64,000 bases of DNA, taken from positions 2,406,380-2,470,379 of the forward strand of contig NZ_HE978634.1 in NCBI RefSeq assembly GCF_000312045.1, in the 5' to 3' direction. The notes below the pieces were generated by a model. The model saw only the letters and a list, made by a program, of their open reading frames with translations. It had not been told where the DNA came from and searched no databases. Shown piece after piece: positions 1 to 11,126 of this stretch. The stretch is from Noviherbaspirillum massiliense JC206. GTDB lineage: Bacteria; Pseudomonadota; Gammaproteobacteria; Burkholderiales; Burkholderiaceae_D. Made by a program: the position numbers and the translations under genes. Numbering within the stretch: the first letter of the stretch is position 1; every line of letters begins with the position of its first letter.

Positions 1-1592
1 GCCTTGATCGACAACTGGATGCTGCGCGACTTGCGGTCGATGTTGATGATCATTGCCTCAACCTTGTCGCCAACCTTCAGGTGAGTGCCGGCATCTTCCA
101 CGCGGTCGCGGGAGATTTCGGACGCACGCAGATAGCCTTCGACTTCGTCGGTCAACTGGATCACTGCGCCCTTCGGCTCGACCGACTTGACGGTGCCGGA
201 AACGACCGCACCCTTGTCATTCATTGCAGTGAAGTTGTTGAACGGATCGCCTTCGAGCTGCTTGACGCCCAGCGAAACGCGCTCGCGCTCCACGTCGATG
301 GCCAGCACGACAGCTTCCAGTTCGTCGCCCTTCTTGAACTTGCGCACGGCTTCTTCGCCAGCTTCCGTCCAGGACAGGTCGGACAGATGCACCAGGCCGT
401 CGATATTGCCCGGCAGGCCGATGAACACGCCGAAGTCGGTGATCGACTTGATCGCGCCCTTGACCTTGTCGCCCTTCTTGTGGGTGGCGGCGAAGTCTTC
501 CCACGGATTCGGCTTGCACTGCTTCATGCCGAGGGAGATACGGCGACGCTCTTCGTCGATTTCCAGAACCATGACTTCGACTTCGTCGCCCAGCTGGACA
601 ACCTTGCTCGGAGCCACGTTCTTGTTGGTCCAATCCATTTCGGATACGTGCACCAGGCCTTCGATGCCCTGCTCGACTTCAACGAATGCGCCGTAGTCGG
701 TCAGGTTGGTCACCTTGCCGAACAGACGGGTGCCCGGCGGATAGCGACGGGACAGGCCGGTCCAGGGATCGTCACCCAATTGCTTGACGCCCAGCGAAAC
801 GCGGTTCTTTTCCTGATCGTACTTGAGGACCTTGGCAGTGATTTCCTGGCCGACGGACAGCACTTCGGACGGGTGACGGACACGGCGCCACGCGAGGTCG
901 GTGATGTGCAGCAGGCCGTCGATGCCACCGAGGTCGACGAACGCGCCGTAGTCGGTAATGTTCTTGACGACGCCGGTCACCACGGTGCCTTCCTTCAGGG
1001 TTTCCATCAGCTTGGCGCGCTCTTCGCCCATTGATGCTTCGATAACGGCGCGACGCGACAGCACAACGTTGTTGCGCTTGCGGTCAAGCTTGATGACCTT
1101 GAATTCCAGGGTCTTGCCTTCGTACGGCGTGGTGTCCTTGACCGGACGGGTATCGACCAGCGAACCCGGCAGGAAGGCGCGGATGCCGTTGGTCAGGACG
1201 GTCAGGCCGCCCTTGACTTTGCCATTCACTGTACCGGTGACCAGCTCGCCGGACTCCATCGCCTTTTCCAGCGAGAGCCACGATGCGAGGCGCTTGGCCT
1301 TGTCGCGCGACAGGATGGTGTCGCCGAAGCCGTTTTCGAGTGATTCGATGGCAACGGTGACGAAATCCCCTACGTTGACTTCGAGTTCGCCGTTATCATT
1401 CTTGAATTCGTCGATTGGAATGAACGCTTCGGATTTCAGGCCGGCGTTGACGACGACGAAGTTGTAGTCGACGCGAACGACCTCAGCCGAAATCACTTCG
1501 CCGGAACGCATATCCTGGCGCGACAGCGATTCCTCGAAGAGAGCGGCAAAACTTTCGTTACCAGAGGTAGAGGAAGCAGGAACTGTAGACAT
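1..1592 (-). CDS. rpsA: 30S ribosomal protein S1 (3' end outside window)
   Basis: Ribosomal protein S1 binds mRNA on the 30S subunit and helps unwind and dock leaders for initiation. About 530 codons are visible from an ATG at 1592; the family is about 560 residues, so only the C-terminal tail is missing. Repeated S1 (OB-fold) domains are evident from the recurring pattern [17 protein letters not shown] / [18 protein letters not shown] / [20 protein letters not shown], separated by linkers of the type VSLGVKQL. The N-terminus ([19 protein letters not shown]) is typical of the family. It follows cmk on the same strand after a 140-bp gap that probably holds its own promoter. No anomaly seen in the visible part. 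Confidence 0.97.
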   Translation of the reverse strand, partial: MSTVPASSTSGNESFAALFEESLSRQDMRSGEVISAEVVRVDYNFVVVNAGLKSEAFIPIDEFKNDNGELEVNVGDFVTVAIESLENGFGDTILSRDKAKRLASWLSLEKAMESGELVTGTVNGKVKGGLTVLTNGIRAFLPGSLVDTRPVKDTTPYEGKTLEFKVIKLDRKRNNVVLSRRAVIEASMGEERAKLMETLKEGTVVTGVVKNITDYGAFVDLGGIDGLLHITDLAWRRVRHPSEVLSVGQEITAKVLKYDQEKNRVSLGVKQLGDDPWTGLSRRYPPGTRLFGKVTNLTDYGAFVEVEQGIEGLVHVSEMDWTNKNVAPSKVVQLGDEVEVMVLEIDEERRRISLGMKQCKPNPWEDFAATHKKGDKVKGAIKSITDFGVFIGLPGNIDGLVHLSDLSWTEAGEEAVRKFKKGDELEAVVLAIDVERERVSLGVKQLEGDPFNNFTAMNDKGAVVSGTVKSVEPKGAVIQLTDEVEGYLRASEISRDRVEDAGTHLKVGDKVEAMIINIDRKSRSIQLSIK

Positions 1593-1732
1593 AAAAGTAA
1601 AAGGGTTAGCCAATTTGCCAGCGGGATGTGGCAAACATTGGGTTAGGTTAATCAACACCCGGCGGGATGCTGCGCGCATCTACCGGGCACCAACGGCACA
1701 ACTGACAACAAATCGAATGACACTCTTGCGCA

Positions 1733-2410
1733 TCAACGCGCGCCATGCCTCGCAGCGGTGAACCAACTGAGCACTTGTTCGACTGCCTCGTCGGCAGTCA
1801 TCGCGGAAGTATCCAGCACGAGCGCCCCTTCTGCGGGCTTGAGCGGGGCAACAGCACGATTGGCGTCGCGCGCGTCACGCTCCTTCAAATCTTTTAGAAG
1901 GTCGTCCATATTAGCAGGAAAACCCTTGTCAATCAATTGCTTATAGCGCCTGTCGGCACGTGCTTCGACGCTTGCTGTAAGAAAAACCTTGAGCAGTGCG
2001 TTCGGGAAAATCACAGTGCCCATATCCCGCCCGTCCGCGACCAGTCCCGGCGCCTTGCGAAAGCCGAGTTGCAAGCCATACAAGGCTTGGCGCACGGCGG
2101 GCAGGGCTGCAATCCTGCTCGCGGCATTCCCGACGTCTTCCGCCCGGATGGCATTCGTCACGTTTTCATGAGCAAGCCAGACCTCATCGCCTATGAACTG
2201 GCATGGCAGGCTGGCTGCCAGCTTTGCGAGACCATGTTCGTCATTCAGCAGGACGTTCTTCCGCAATGCCGACAGGGCCGTGAGCCGGTACAGCGCTCCG
2301 GAATCCAGGTAGTGAAAGCCGAGACGCAGCGCGACGCGCTGCGCAACCGTACCCTTGCCGGAAGCGGTCGGACCATCAATGGCGATTACGGCAATATTGG
2401 AAGTATTCAT
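1733..2410 (-). CDS. cmk: Cytidylate kinase
   Basis: Phosphorylates CMP/dCMP to the diphosphate with ATP. From the ATG at 2410 the protein is 225 residues, the usual length; the P-loop GPTASGKGT lies at residues 13-21 and the LDSGALYR and [11 protein letters not shown] motifs of bacterial Cmk follow. An in-frame ATG at 2464 would add 18 residues before the family N-terminus; neither start has a clean ribosome binding site, so I chose 2410 by family alignment. It lies between aroA and rpsA, the standard position in proteobacteria, and is probably co-transcribed with aroA. Confidence 0.95.
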   Translation of the reverse strand: MNTSNIAVIAIDGPTASGKGTVAQRVALRLGFHYLDSGALYRLTALSALRKNVLLNDEHGLAKLAASLPCQFIGDEVWLAHENVTNAIRAEDVGNAASRIAALPAVRQALYGLQLGFRKAPGLVADGRDMGTVIFPNALLKVFLTASVEARADRRYKQLIDKGFPANMDDLLKDLKERDARDANRAVAPLKPAEGALVLDTSAMTADEAVEQVLSWFTAARHGAR

Positions 2411-2504
2411 TTCTTTAATATCAATGGTTGGCCTGCTGCCGGCTGCGTGCCAGTCGGCACACATCCCGGCAATCGTTCCGGTCCATCACCCGCTTGCCGA
2501 AATG

Positions 2505-3824
2505 TCAGCCCTTGCCGGCGATTTTTGTGAAAACCTCGAAATACTCCGGGAAAGTCTTGGCAACGCATTTCGGATCGTTGATGCGGACCGCCGTCCCCTT
2601 GCGCGCTGCACCATTAAGCGCGGCAAGCGAAAAGCACATCGCCATGCGGTGGTCGTCATAGGTATCGATGGCGGCCGGACGCAACTGTGCGGGTGGGGTG
2701 ATGCGCAAATAATCCTCGCCCTCTTCCACGTGCGCGCCCAGCTTGCGCAATTCGATAGCCATGGCTGCAATCCGGTCGGTTTCCTTGACCCGCCAGCTTC
2801 CGATGTTGCGCAAGGTGCTGGTGCCTTCCGCGTACAGCGCAGCAACCGCGATCGTCATCGCCGCATCCGGAATATGGTTGAAATCAGCGTCGATGGCTTT
2901 CAGGGCGCCACTGGACGACGCCTCGATCCAGGTGTCTCCCATGCTGATGTTTGCGCCCATCTGCTCCAGTGCCTCGACGAAGCGCACATCGCCCTGGATG
3001 CTGTCGCGCCCGACGCCTTCCACCCGCACCGGTCCGCCGGCAATGGCGCCCGCCGCGAGGAAATAGGAAGCGGAGGAGGCATCGCCTTCGACATGAATGG
3101 TGCCCGGGCTCGCATATTGCTGGCCGGCTCGTACGGTAAAGGATTGCCAGCCATTGCGCTCGACCTGGACGCCGAAGCGCTGAATCAGGTTGAGCGTGAT
3201 TTCAATATAGGGCTTCGAGATCAGCTCGCCGATCACATCGATGACAACAGCTTGCTCCCTTGCCATCAGGGGTGCAGCCATCAGCAAGGCAGTGAGGAAC
3301 TGGCTGGAGACATTGCCGCGCACCTGCATGCGTTCGGCATGGATCTGTCCGCGTTGTATGTGCAGGGGCGGATAACCGGGCTCGCCGGTGTACGCAATCC
3401 GGGTGCCTACTGCATTCAATGCATCGACCAAGTCGCCGATCGGGCGTTCATGCATGCGCGCCACGCCGTGCAGCGTGTAGTCGCCGCCGGTGACCGCAAG
3501 CGCCGCCGTCAGGGGCCGGATGGCGGTGCCGGCATTTCCCATGAACAGGTCCGCATGATGTACCGGAAAAGCGCCACCCGCACCATGCACGATATATTCC
3601 TGGCTCGCGTCCACCTGTTCCCATTGCACGCCCAGCTTTTGCAATGCCATCAGCATCACGTGCGTATCGTCGGAAGCCAGCAATTCCATAATCCGCGTCG
3701 TGCCTTGCGCCAGCGCGGCGAGCAGCAGAGTGCGATTGGAAATGCTCTTCGATCCCGGAAGGCGCACCGTGCCCTGCACATGGCTGACCGGCTTCAGGTC
3801 GAGATGATGGGGATAGTGTTTCAT
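2505..3824 (-). CDS. aroA: 3-phosphoshikimate 1-carboxyvinyltransferase (EPSP synthase)
   Basis: Sixth step of the shikimate pathway: joins phosphoenolpyruvate to shikimate 3-phosphate. 439 residues, normal for class I enzymes. The substrate-binding [10 protein letters not shown] motif spans residues 22-31, followed by the PEP-site motif [10 protein letters not shown] and the C-terminal DDHRMAM motif. The GT of GNAGT is intact, so nothing suggests a glyphosate-tolerant class II enzyme. The start codon overlaps the tyrA stop by one base (TGATG), which implies translational coupling within the aromatic supra-operon. Confidence 0.97.
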   Translation of the reverse strand: MKHYPHHLDLKPVSHVQGTVRLPGSKSISNRTLLLAALAQGTTRIMELLASDDTHVMLMALQKLGVQWEQVDASQEYIVHGAGGAFPVHHADLFMGNAGTAIRPLTAALAVTGGDYTLHGVARMHERPIGDLVDALNAVGTRIAYTGEPGYPPLHIQRGQIHAERMQVRGNVSSQFLTALLMAAPLMAREQAVVIDVIGELISKPYIEITLNLIQRFGVQVERNGWQSFTVRAGQQYASPGTIHVEGDASSASYFLAAGAIAGGPVRVEGVGRDSIQGDVRFVEALEQMGANISMGDTWIEASSSGALKAIDADFNHIPDAAMTIAVAALYAEGTSTLRNIGSWRVKETDRIAAMAIELRKLGAHVEEGEDYLRITPPAQLRPAAIDTYDDHRMAMCFSLAALNGAARKGTAVRINDPKCVAKTFPEYFEVFTKIAGKG

Positions 3825-4723
3825 CAGTCGCCGCCTAGCTTGTTAGGTTTTTCCGCTGTCTCGATGGTTCGGATCCAGCTCTGCCGCGCCCGCTGCGCAT
3901 TGGCATACACGCCTTCCAGCGCGCCGCCGTCTCCAGCTGCCAGCATGCCGCGCAAACGTGTCAGCTGAGCGAGGTAGGCATCGAGTTCGGCCAGCAATGC
4001 CGCCTGATTGGCCAGGGAGATATCACGCCACATTTCCGGGGACGAGCCGGCAATTCGGGTGAAGTCGCGAAACCCACTGGCGGCATACTGGAACAGCAGG
4101 TCGGCATGCGGCTTGTTCGCAATGTCATCGACCAGGGCGTAGGCAAGCAGGTGAGGCAGATGGCTGACCGCCGCGAACACCCGGTCGTGCTCCTCGGCAG
4201 TGAGGGTGTGAATGACGGCGCCGCAATCCCGCCAGGCCTGCGCCACCCGTGCCACATACGCTTCCGGATTTTCCGGCAGAGGCGCCAGCACGACCTTCTT
4301 GCCGATATACAAATCGGGAATCGCCGCATCCGGCCCGTTCCTCTCACGCCCCGCAATCGGATGGCCGGGTACGAACTGTGCGATCTTGTCACCAAGCGCC
4401 TTGCGCGCGGCCCGCACCACATCCGACTTCGTGCTGCCGGCATCGGTCACCACAGTACCCGGCTGCAAATGGGGCTTGATCGATGTGAGTATCGCTTCCG
4501 TTTGTGCCACGGGGGCGGCGATCAGAACCAGGTCCGCATCGCTCACCGCGTCAGCCGGCGTCGCATTGATCTGGTCGATGATGCCAAGTTCCTTGGCACG
4601 CACCAGGGAAGCGGCGCTGCGCCCGAAACCCGCGATCTGCTCTACCGCTTCCGCATTGCGCAGGGCCAGGGCGAACGACCCGCCGATCAGGCCGACACCG
4701 AATATGCTGACTTTCTTCAACAC
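3824..4723 (-). CDS. tyrA: Prephenate dehydrogenase
   Basis: Oxidative decarboxylation of prephenate (or arogenate) in tyrosine synthesis. 299 residues with an N-terminal NAD(P)-binding motif GVGLIGGS at residues 9-16 and a helical C-terminal domain containing the [11 protein letters not shown] and [16 protein letters not shown] motifs typical of TyrA. There is no fused chorismate mutase or ACT domain; chorismate mutase is supplied by pheA in the same operon. It starts 7 bp after hisC and overlaps aroA by one base. Whether it prefers prephenate or arogenate cannot be read from sequence by eye. Confidence 0.95.
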   Translation of the reverse strand: MLKKVSIFGVGLIGGSFALALRNAEAVEQIAGFGRSAASLVRAKELGIIDQINATPADAVSDADLVLIAAPVAQTEAILTSIKPHLQPGTVVTDAGSTKSDVVRAARKALGDKIAQFVPGHPIAGRERNGPDAAIPDLYIGKKVVLAPLPENPEAYVARVAQAWRDCGAVIHTLTAEEHDRVFAAVSHLPHLLAYALVDDIANKPHADLLFQYAASGFRDFTRIAGSSPEMWRDISLANQAALLAELDAYLAQLTRLRGMLAAGDGGALEGVYANAQRARQSWIRTIETAEKPNKLGGD

Positions 4724-4730
4724 GGAAATC

Positions 4731-5837
4731 TCAGGCCAAGGCTTTTTTCAAGGCGTCGATGAACGCGGCATTTTCCTCGGGCAAGCCGATGGAAATGCGC
4801 AGCCATTGCGGCAAGCCATAATTGCCAACCGGCCGCACGATCACGCCCTGCTTCAGCAAGGCCAGGTTCACCCGTGCACCAGCGCCGTCATCGTTCCCGA
4901 CGCGAACCAGCACGAAATTGCCGAACGAAGGCACATATTCCAGATCCATCGCCTCGAAAGCCTGAGTCAGCTGGCGATAGCCCTCGGCGTTCACGCGTGC
5001 GCTTTTCTTCAGGAATTCCTCGTCGTTCAATGCGGCGATCGCTGCGGCCTGCGCCAGCGAATTGACATTGAATGGCTGGCGAATGCGGTTGAGCAGATCG
5101 GTGACGTGCGGCTGAGCGATCCCGAAGCCGACGCGCAGACCGGCCAGCCCGTAAGCTTTCGACAGCGTGCGCGACACCAGCAGGTTCGGATATTTCCGGA
5201 CCCAGGCAATCGAATCGTATTGCAATTCCGGCGCCAGATATTCGTTGTACGCCTCGTCCAGCACCACGACCACGTTCTGCGGCACGGTTTGCAGGAAGGC
5301 TTCGATTTCCTTCGCCGGCAGGAAGGTGCCGGTCGGGTTGTTCGGATTGGCGATGAACACCAGCCGGGTATCTTCCGCGATCGCCTTCGACATCGCTGCC
5401 AGGTCATGGCCGAAATTCTTCGCGGGCACCACGATGGCGCGGGCGCCGACCGCCTGGGTAGCGAGCGGATATACCGCGAATGAATACTGGGCGAAAACCA
5501 CCGACTGTGCCGGCTGCACGAATGCGTGGGCCGCGAGTTCCAGGATATCGTTGCTGCCGTTGCCGAGCGTGATCCAGTCCTGCGGCACGGCGTACTTTGC
5601 GGTGATCGCTGCCTTCAGTTCAAAACCGTTGGAATCCGGGTAACGCCCGATATCGCTCATCGCCTTGAGCATCGCCTGCTTGGCCGAGTCCGGCATGCCA
5701 AGCGGATTTTCATTCGAGGCAAGCTTGGTAATTTTCGCCTCGTCGAGGCCGAATTCACGAGCGACTTCCGCGATCGGCTTGCCGCCCTGGTAAGGGGCAA
5801 TGGCGCGCACGTAATCGGGTCCGAATTGATTAGACAT
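4731..5837 (-). CDS. hisC: Histidinol-phosphate/aromatic aminotransferase
   Basis: PLP-dependent class II aminotransferase, 368 residues. The PLP-binding lysine is K227 in SRTLSKAYG; the substrate/PLP motifs LASNENPLG (39-47), NPNNPTG (164-170) and DEAYNEY (194-200) are present. By sequence it is HisC family, but its place between pheA and tyrA rather than in a his operon matches the HisC paralogue of other proteobacteria (HisHb in Pseudomonas) that transaminates aromatic keto acids as well as imidazole-acetol phosphate. Substrate breadth here is inferred from that context. Confidence 0.93.
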   Translation of the reverse strand: MSNQFGPDYVRAIAPYQGGKPIAEVAREFGLDEAKITKLASNENPLGMPDSAKQAMLKAMSDIGRYPDSNGFELKAAITAKYAVPQDWITLGNGSNDILELAAHAFVQPAQSVVFAQYSFAVYPLATQAVGARAIVVPAKNFGHDLAAMSKAIAEDTRLVFIANPNNPTGTFLPAKEIEAFLQTVPQNVVVVLDEAYNEYLAPELQYDSIAWVRKYPNLLVSRTLSKAYGLAGLRVGFGIAQPHVTDLLNRIRQPFNVNSLAQAAAIAALNDEEFLKKSARVNAEGYRQLTQAFEAMDLEYVPSFGNFVLVRVGNDDGAGARVNLALLKQGVIVRPVGNYGLPQWLRISIGLPEENAAFIDALKKALA

Positions 5838-5905
5838 AGTGGAGTTCCAAAGCTAGACCGCCATGCAGCAATAGGCGACAGACACCCGGCTGCAGACGTT
5901 GTTAA

Positions 5906-6979
5906 TCACAAACTGAACGGGTATGACCCCAGCAACTTGAAGAAGGCAGCGTTTTCCTTCAGCTCGGCCAGCGCCTTTGCCACCTTCTCATCCCTGGCAT
6001 GGCCTTCGATGTCGACGTAGAAGTAATACTCCCACGTGCCCATGCGCGCGGGGCGCGATTCGAAGCGGGTCATCGATACGCCGTGCCTGGCCAGGGGTGC
6101 AAGCATGCTGTAGACCGCGCCAGCCTTGTTGGGCACCGACAAGATCAATGACGTCTGGTCCTTGCCGCTCGGCGCCGTCTGCAGACGGCCGATGACGGCA
6201 AAACGCGTGCGGTTATGCGGATCGTCCTGCACATGCGCCTTGACGACCTGCAGGTTGTATTTCTCGCCTGCCACCTCGCCGGCGATCGCGGCCACGCCTG
6301 CATCCTCGCTCGCCATGCGGGCGGCTTCACCATTGGAAGCCACTGCCTGCCGCTCGATGTTCGGGTAATTCTGATTCAGCCAGGCCTGGCACTGGGCAAG
6401 CGCTTGCGAATGGGCGCAGATGCGATGCACGCCATCCATCGATCCGCTTTTCGTCATCAGGCTGTGGTGCACGGGAATGGACACTTCACCGCTGATGACA
6501 AGCGTGGTTTGCAGCAGCAGGTCGAGAGTGCGGTTGACCGCGCCTTCGGAGGAATTTTCGACCGGGACCACGCCGAATTCCGCGGTGCCGGCTTCGGCTG
6601 CGCGGAATACTTCATCGATCGAGCTGCAGGGCAAGACTTCGACCGCATGGCCGAACTGCTGGTATACCGCCTGCTCGCTGAAGGTACCGGCCGGCCCGAG
6701 ATAGGCAACCGTTACCCTCCTTTCCAGTGCACGGCAAGCGGACATGATTTCCCGGAAGATGGTTTGCACGTCGGTACCGTGCAAGGGGCCCGGATTCCTG
6801 TTGGCGACGCCAAGCAAGACCTGCGCCTCGCGCTCGGGGCGGAACACCGGCGCATTGGTTTCCGCTTTCACATGGCCGACCTGCTCGGCGATGAGGGCGC
6901 GGCGATTCAGCAAATCGAGGATTTGTGCATCGATTGCATCGATTTGCTCGCGCAGGGATTTAAGTTTGTCGTCCGTCAT
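5906..6979 (-). CDS. pheA: Bifunctional chorismate mutase/prephenate dehydratase (P-protein)
   Basis: Converts chorismate to prephenate and then phenylpyruvate for phenylalanine synthesis. 357 residues: AroQ-type chorismate mutase at about 1-85 (LREQIDAIDAQILDLLNRR), prephenate dehydratase at about 92-275 starting YLGPAGTFSEQA and containing the NRTRFAVIG motif, and a C-terminal ACT regulatory domain with the ESRP phenylalanine-binding motif (FESRPARMGTWEYYF). Presence of the ESRP motif suggests feedback inhibition by phenylalanine. A GAAGAA purine stretch precedes the ATG. The 195-bp gap to serC may contain a secondary promoter but no clear hairpin was seen. Confidence 0.96.
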   Translation of the reverse strand: MTDDKLKSLREQIDAIDAQILDLLNRRALIAEQVGHVKAETNAPVFRPEREAQVLLGVANRNPGPLHGTDVQTIFREIMSACRALERRVTVAYLGPAGTFSEQAVYQQFGHAVEVLPCSSIDEVFRAAEAGTAEFGVVPVENSSEGAVNRTLDLLLQTTLVISGEVSIPVHHSLMTKSGSMDGVHRICAHSQALAQCQAWLNQNYPNIERQAVASNGEAARMASEDAGVAAIAGEVAGEKYNLQVVKAHVQDDPHNRTRFAVIGRLQTAPSGKDQTSLILSVPNKAGAVYSMLAPLARHGVSMTRFESRPARMGTWEYYFYVDIEGHARDEKVAKALAELKENAAFFKLLGSYPFSL

Positions 6980-7174
6980 ATCTTCTTCACGCGCTCACTC
7001 TTTGATTCTCCCTCTTCGGGAGATGAGGCAAGGATTTCGCAAAGCACCGCTGCCTCGCGCTTGCCGTCGCGTTGCCCTGCAAGGCGCAACGCGGAAAATC
7101 CGGAATGGGGAATACGGCCGGTCTGGAAGCTGTCGCATTTCGAATGCAGCATCCCTGCCGGCCGAGAATCGCCT

Positions 7175-8281
7175 TCAACCGTACTTCTTCTCAAACTCTT
7201 TCAGGAAATCGATCAATGCTTGCACACCTTCCATCGGCATGGCGTTATAGATCGATGCCCGCATGCCGCCGACCGACTTGTGTCCCTTCAACTGCAGCAG
7301 GCCACGCGCCTTCGCCTCCGCCAGGAAAGTATCGTTGAGGCTTTCATCGCCCAGGAAGAAAGGTACGTTCATGCGCGAACGCGATTCCTTCGCGATGTTG
7401 TTGCTGTAGAAATCGGTGGAGTCCAGATAGTCGTACAGCAGCGTCGCCTTTTCGACATTGCGCCGTTCCATCGCAGCGACACCACCCTGCTTCTTCAGCC
7501 ACTGGAACACCAGTCCGGCAATGTAGATGCCATAGGTTGGCGGCGTGTTGTACATCGAGTTGTTGTCGGCGACCAGTTTCCAGTCGAAAGCCGACGGGCA
7601 GATCGGCAAGGCGTGACCGAGCAGGTCGTCGCGCACGAGCACCAGGGTCACTCCGGCGGGGCCGATGTTCTTCTGCGCACCCGCAAATATCACGCCATAT
7701 TTCGAGACATCGACCGGGCGCGAGAGGATATGCGAGGACATGTCGGCAACCAGCGGCGCATTGCCGGTGTCGACAGCCACGTCCGGCGTGTATTGGAATT
7801 CCACGCCGTCGATGGTTTCGTTGGTGCAGATGTGCACATATGCGGCGTCCTTCGACAGCTTCCAGCTGTCGCGCGGCGGGATCGCCTTGAATTTCACCTC
7901 TTCGGAAGACGCTGCGACATTGACCTTGCAATACTTTTTCGCTTCCTTGATCGATTTCCCCGACCAGGAACCGGTATGCACGAAGTCGACGACGGCCGGC
8001 TGCGGCTTCCTGCCGATCAGGTTCAGGGGAACGATGGCATTCTCGCCGATGCCGCCGCCCTGCATGAACAGGATTCTGTAATTGGATGGAACCGCCAATA
8101 GCTCGCGCAAGTCGCGCTCTGCTGCTTCATAGATGGAGATGAATTCCTTGCCGCGATGGCTCATTTCCATTACGGACATGCCGCTGCCATGCCAGTCGAG
8201 CATTTCGGCCGCGGCCTGCTGCAGCACCTCTTCCGGCAGCACCGCCGGGCCGGCGGAAAAATTGTAGACGCGTCGTGTCAC
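7175..8281 (-). CDS. serC: Phosphoserine aminotransferase
   Basis: Second step of serine synthesis (3-phosphohydroxypyruvate to phosphoserine) and a step of PLP synthesis. 368 residues beginning with the family signature [11 protein letters not shown]; the PLP lysine lies in [13 protein letters not shown], and HWGSGMSV-type substrate residues appear as [15 protein letters not shown]. Its start overlaps the gyrA stop by four bases (ATGA), so it is translationally coupled to gyrA, an arrangement also seen in Pseudomonas and other proteobacteria. Confidence 0.97.
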   Translation of the reverse strand: MTRRVYNFSAGPAVLPEEVLQQAAAEMLDWHGSGMSVMEMSHRGKEFISIYEAAERDLRELLAVPSNYRILFMQGGGIGENAIVPLNLIGRKPQPAVVDFVHTGSWSGKSIKEAKKYCKVNVAASSEEVKFKAIPPRDSWKLSKDAAYVHICTNETIDGVEFQYTPDVAVDTGNAPLVADMSSHILSRPVDVSKYGVIFAGAQKNIGPAGVTLVLVRDDLLGHALPICPSAFDWKLVADNNSMYNTPPTYGIYIAGLVFQWLKKQGGVAAMERRNVEKATLLYDYLDSTDFYSNNIAKESRSRMNVPFFLGDESLNDTFLAEAKARGLLQLKGHKSVGGMRASIYNAMPMEGVQALIDFLKEFEKKYG

Positions 8282-10890
8282 TCTTCCTCCGAGCCGTTGG
8301 TTTCCTCTTCGACGTCGGATTCGACGATGCGCTGCAAGCCCGAAAGGCGGGTTCCGTCTTCCACCGCGATCAATGTCACGCCCTGGGTGGCGCGGCCCAT
8401 TTCGCGGATCTCCGAAACACGGGTACGGATCAGCACGCCGCCGGTCGTAATCATCATGATTTCATCGGCCGGCTCGACCAGGGTTGCGGCGACCACCTTG
8501 CCATTGCGCTCGCTGGTCTGGATCGCGATCATGCCCTTGGTGCCACGGCCATGACGTGTGTATTCGGTGATCGGCGTGCGCTTGCCGTAACCGTTTTCGG
8601 TTGCGGTCAGCACCGACTGCTGTTCGTTCTCGGCCACCAGCAAGGCAATCACCTGCTGGCCTTCTTCCAGGTTCATGCCGCGCACGCCGCGCGCCGTGCG
8701 GCCCATCGGACGCACATCGTTTTCGTCGAAACGCACCGCCTTGCCGGCGTCGGAGAACAGCATCACGTCATGCTTGCCATCGGTCAGCGCCGCGCCGATC
8801 AGGAAGTCGCCCTCATCGAGGTCGACCGCGATGATGCCGGCCTTGCGCGGATTGCTGAATTCGGTCAGCGGCGTCTTCTTCACGGTACCAAGGGAAGTCG
8901 CCATGAAGACATAATGGTCTTCCGGGAAGCTGCTGTTTTCGCCGGACAGCGGCAGCACGACGGTAATCTTCTCGCCGTCCTGCAGCGGGAACATGTTGAC
9001 GATGGGCTTGCCGCGCGAATTGCGCGAACCTTGCGGCACTTCCCATACCTTCAGCCAGTACATGCGACCGCGGTTGGAGAAGCACAGGATGTAATCGTGC
9101 GTATTGGCGATGAACAGCTGGTCGATCCAATCGTCTTCCTTGGTCGCCATAGCCTGCTTGCCGCGGCCGCCACGCTTTTGCGCACGGTATTCGGATACCG
9201 GCTGCGATTTCATGTAGCCGGTATGCGAGAGCGTCACCACCATGTCCTGCGGCGTGATGAGATCTTCGGTGCCGAGATCGGTCGGATTCAGTTCAATCTG
9301 CGAACGACGCTCGTCCTTCGCACCCGTGCCGTACTCATTCTTTGCCGCGGTCAGTTCGTCATGGATGATGGCAGTGACGCGCTCCGGCTTGGCCAGGATA
9401 TCGAGCAAGTCCGCAATCTGCGCCATGACGTCCTTGTACTCGTTGACGATCTTGTCCTGTTCCAGACCGGTCAGGCGCTGCAGACGCATCTGCAGGATTT
9501 CCTGCGCCTGGTCGTCGGACAGCTTGTACAGGCCGTCGGTCTGCAGGCCGTAATGCTTGGGCAGATTCTCGGGGCGGAAGGCTTCGATGCCGCCGGCGCT
9601 TTCAGCGCCCGTGCGCGCCAGCATTTCCCGCACCACGGACGAATCCCAGGCGCGCGCCATCAATTCCGCCTTGGCGATCGGCGGCGTCGGCGCAGCCTTG
9701 ATGATCGCGATGAAATCGTCGATATTCGCCAGCGCAACTGCCAGGCCTTCGAGCACGTGGCCGCGCTCGCGCGCCTTGCGCAGCTCGAACACGGTGCGAC
9801 GCGTGACCACTTCCCGCCGGTGCGACAGGAAGCAGTCCAGCATCTCCTTCAGGTTCAGCAGCTTCGGCTGGCCGTCGACCAGGGCCACCATGTTCATGCC
9901 GAAGGTATCCTGCAGCTGGGTCTGCTTGTACAGGTTGTTGAGCACCACTTCCGGCACTTCGCCGCGCTTGAGCTCGATCACCACCCGCATGCCGGACTTG
10001 TCGGACTCGTCGCGAATGTCGGAAATGCCTTCCAGCTTCTTGTCGCGCACCAGCTCGGCGATCCGCTCCAGCAGCGACTTCTTGTTAACCTGATACGGAA
10101 GTTCATCGATGATGATAGCCGTGCGGCCTTCCTTGCCGAATTCCTCGAAATGCGTCTTGGCGCGCATCACGACGCGGCCGCGGCCGGTGCGATAGCCGTC
10201 GCGCACGCCGGAGACGCCGTAAATGATGCCGCCGGTCGGGAAATCCGGAGCCGGAATGATTTCGATAAGCTCGTCGACCGAGCATGCCGGGCTGCGCAGC
10301 ACATGCAGCGCGCCGTCGATCACTTCACTGATGTTGTGCGGCGGGATATTGGTCGCCATGCCGACCGCGATGCCGGACGAGCCGTTGATCAGCAGGTTGG
10401 GGATCCTGGTCGGCAGGACGGACGGCTCCTTTTCCTTGCCGTCGTAGTTCGGAACGAAATCGACCGTTTCCTTGTCAATGTCGGCCAGGATTTCGCCCGC
10501 GATCTTGTCCATGCGGCACTCGGTGTAACGCATCGCGGCAGCATTGTCGCCGTCGATCGATCCGAAGTTGCCCTGCCCGTCCACCAGTGTATAGCGCAGC
10601 GAAAAATCCTGCGCCATGCGCACCAGGGTGTCGTAGATAGCCTGGTCGCCGTGCGGGTGGTACTTACCCATGACCTCGCCGACTACGCGTGCGCACTTGA
10701 CGTATGGGCGGTTCCATACGTTGTTCATCTCGTGCATGGCATAGAGAACCCGGCGATGCACCGGCTTCAAGCCATCGCGCACGTCCGGCAGCGCACGCCC
10801 CACGATCACGCTCATCGCGTAATCGAGATAGCTCTTGCGCATCTCTTCTTCGAGTGAAATCGGGATGGTTTCTTTTGCGAATTGATCCAT
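8278..10890 (-). CDS. gyrA: DNA gyrase subunit A
   Basis: Breakage-reunion subunit of the GyrA2GyrB2 topoisomerase that supercoils DNA. 870 residues, typical. Catalytic tyrosine Y122 in the RYTE motif sits at exactly the E. coli position. The quinolone-resistance region reads [19 protein letters not shown], so position 83 is Gln (codon CAG, 10,649-10,651) instead of Ser/Thr, while D87 is conserved. The GyrA box QKRGGRG, needed for DNA wrapping, begins the C-terminal beta-pinwheel, and the protein ends in an acidic tail. First gene of the supra-operon, divergent from the OmpA-like genes. Confidence 0.98.
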   Translation of the reverse strand: MDQFAKETIPISLEEEMRKSYLDYAMSVIVGRALPDVRDGLKPVHRRVLYAMHEMNNVWNRPYVKCARVVGEVMGKYHPHGDQAIYDTLVRMAQDFSLRYTLVDGQGNFGSIDGDNAAAMRYTECRMDKIAGEILADIDKETVDFVPNYDGKEKEPSVLPTRIPNLLINGSSGIAVGMATNIPPHNISEVIDGALHVLRSPACSVDELIEIIPAPDFPTGGIIYGVSGVRDGYRTGRGRVVMRAKTHFEEFGKEGRTAIIIDELPYQVNKKSLLERIAELVRDKKLEGISDIRDESDKSGMRVVIELKRGEVPEVVLNNLYKQTQLQDTFGMNMVALVDGQPKLLNLKEMLDCFLSHRREVVTRRTVFELRKARERGHVLEGLAVALANIDDFIAIIKAAPTPPIAKAELMARAWDSSVVREMLARTGAESAGGIEAFRPENLPKHYGLQTDGLYKLSDDQAQEILQMRLQRLTGLEQDKIVNEYKDVMAQIADLLDILAKPERVTAIIHDELTAAKNEYGTGAKDERRSQIELNPTDLGTEDLITPQDMVVTLSHTGYMKSQPVSEYRAQKRGGRGKQAMATKEDDWIDQLFIANTHDYILCFSNRGRMYWLKVWEVPQGSRNSRGKPIVNMFPLQDGEKITVVLPLSGENSSFPEDHYVFMATSLGTVKKTPLTEFSNPRKAGIIAVDLDEGDFLIGAALTDGKHDVMLFSDAGKAVRFDENDVRPMGRTARGVRGMNLEEGQQVIALLVAENEQQSVLTATENGYGKRTPITEYTRHGRGTKGMIAIQTSERNGKVVAATLVEPADEIMMITTGGVLIRTRVSEIREMGRATQGVTLIAVEDGTRLSGLQRIVESDVEEETNGSEEE

Positions 10891-11126
10891 GGGCGAGCGG
10901 CCTGTTCAGACTGGAGTTGGCTGATTAGCGATGAACGACACAGCAGCTCTGCATCATTCACCAAACCCTGTATTTTACCATGCCACCCCCTACCCTTCCC
11001 GGGCTTCTCAAGGCTTCCTCAGGTTATGCAACTTGTAAAACTGGTGCTGAAAGCACTTGAAAGTATGATTAAATCCTTCCCCTTGCCCACTGCAATTCCG
11101 TTTTACAAACCCAATCAAGTGTCAAG

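Noticed and set aside
81-1034. 317-codon plus-strand frame opposite rpsA
   Set aside because: Antisense shadow of the S1 repeats; no start site and no protein-like composition.
6976-7194. 72-codon minus-strand ORF in the serC-pheA gap
   Set aside because: Overlaps the ends of both neighbours, has no binding site and no motif.
8275-10857. 860-codon open frame on the plus strand opposite gyrA
   Set aside because: It mirrors gyrA codons almost exactly, is His/Arg/Asp-rich without any family motif, and arises from GC-rich third positions; similar long shadows lie opposite aroA (2355-3968), pheA/serC (6215-8101) and pyk (46083-47519).
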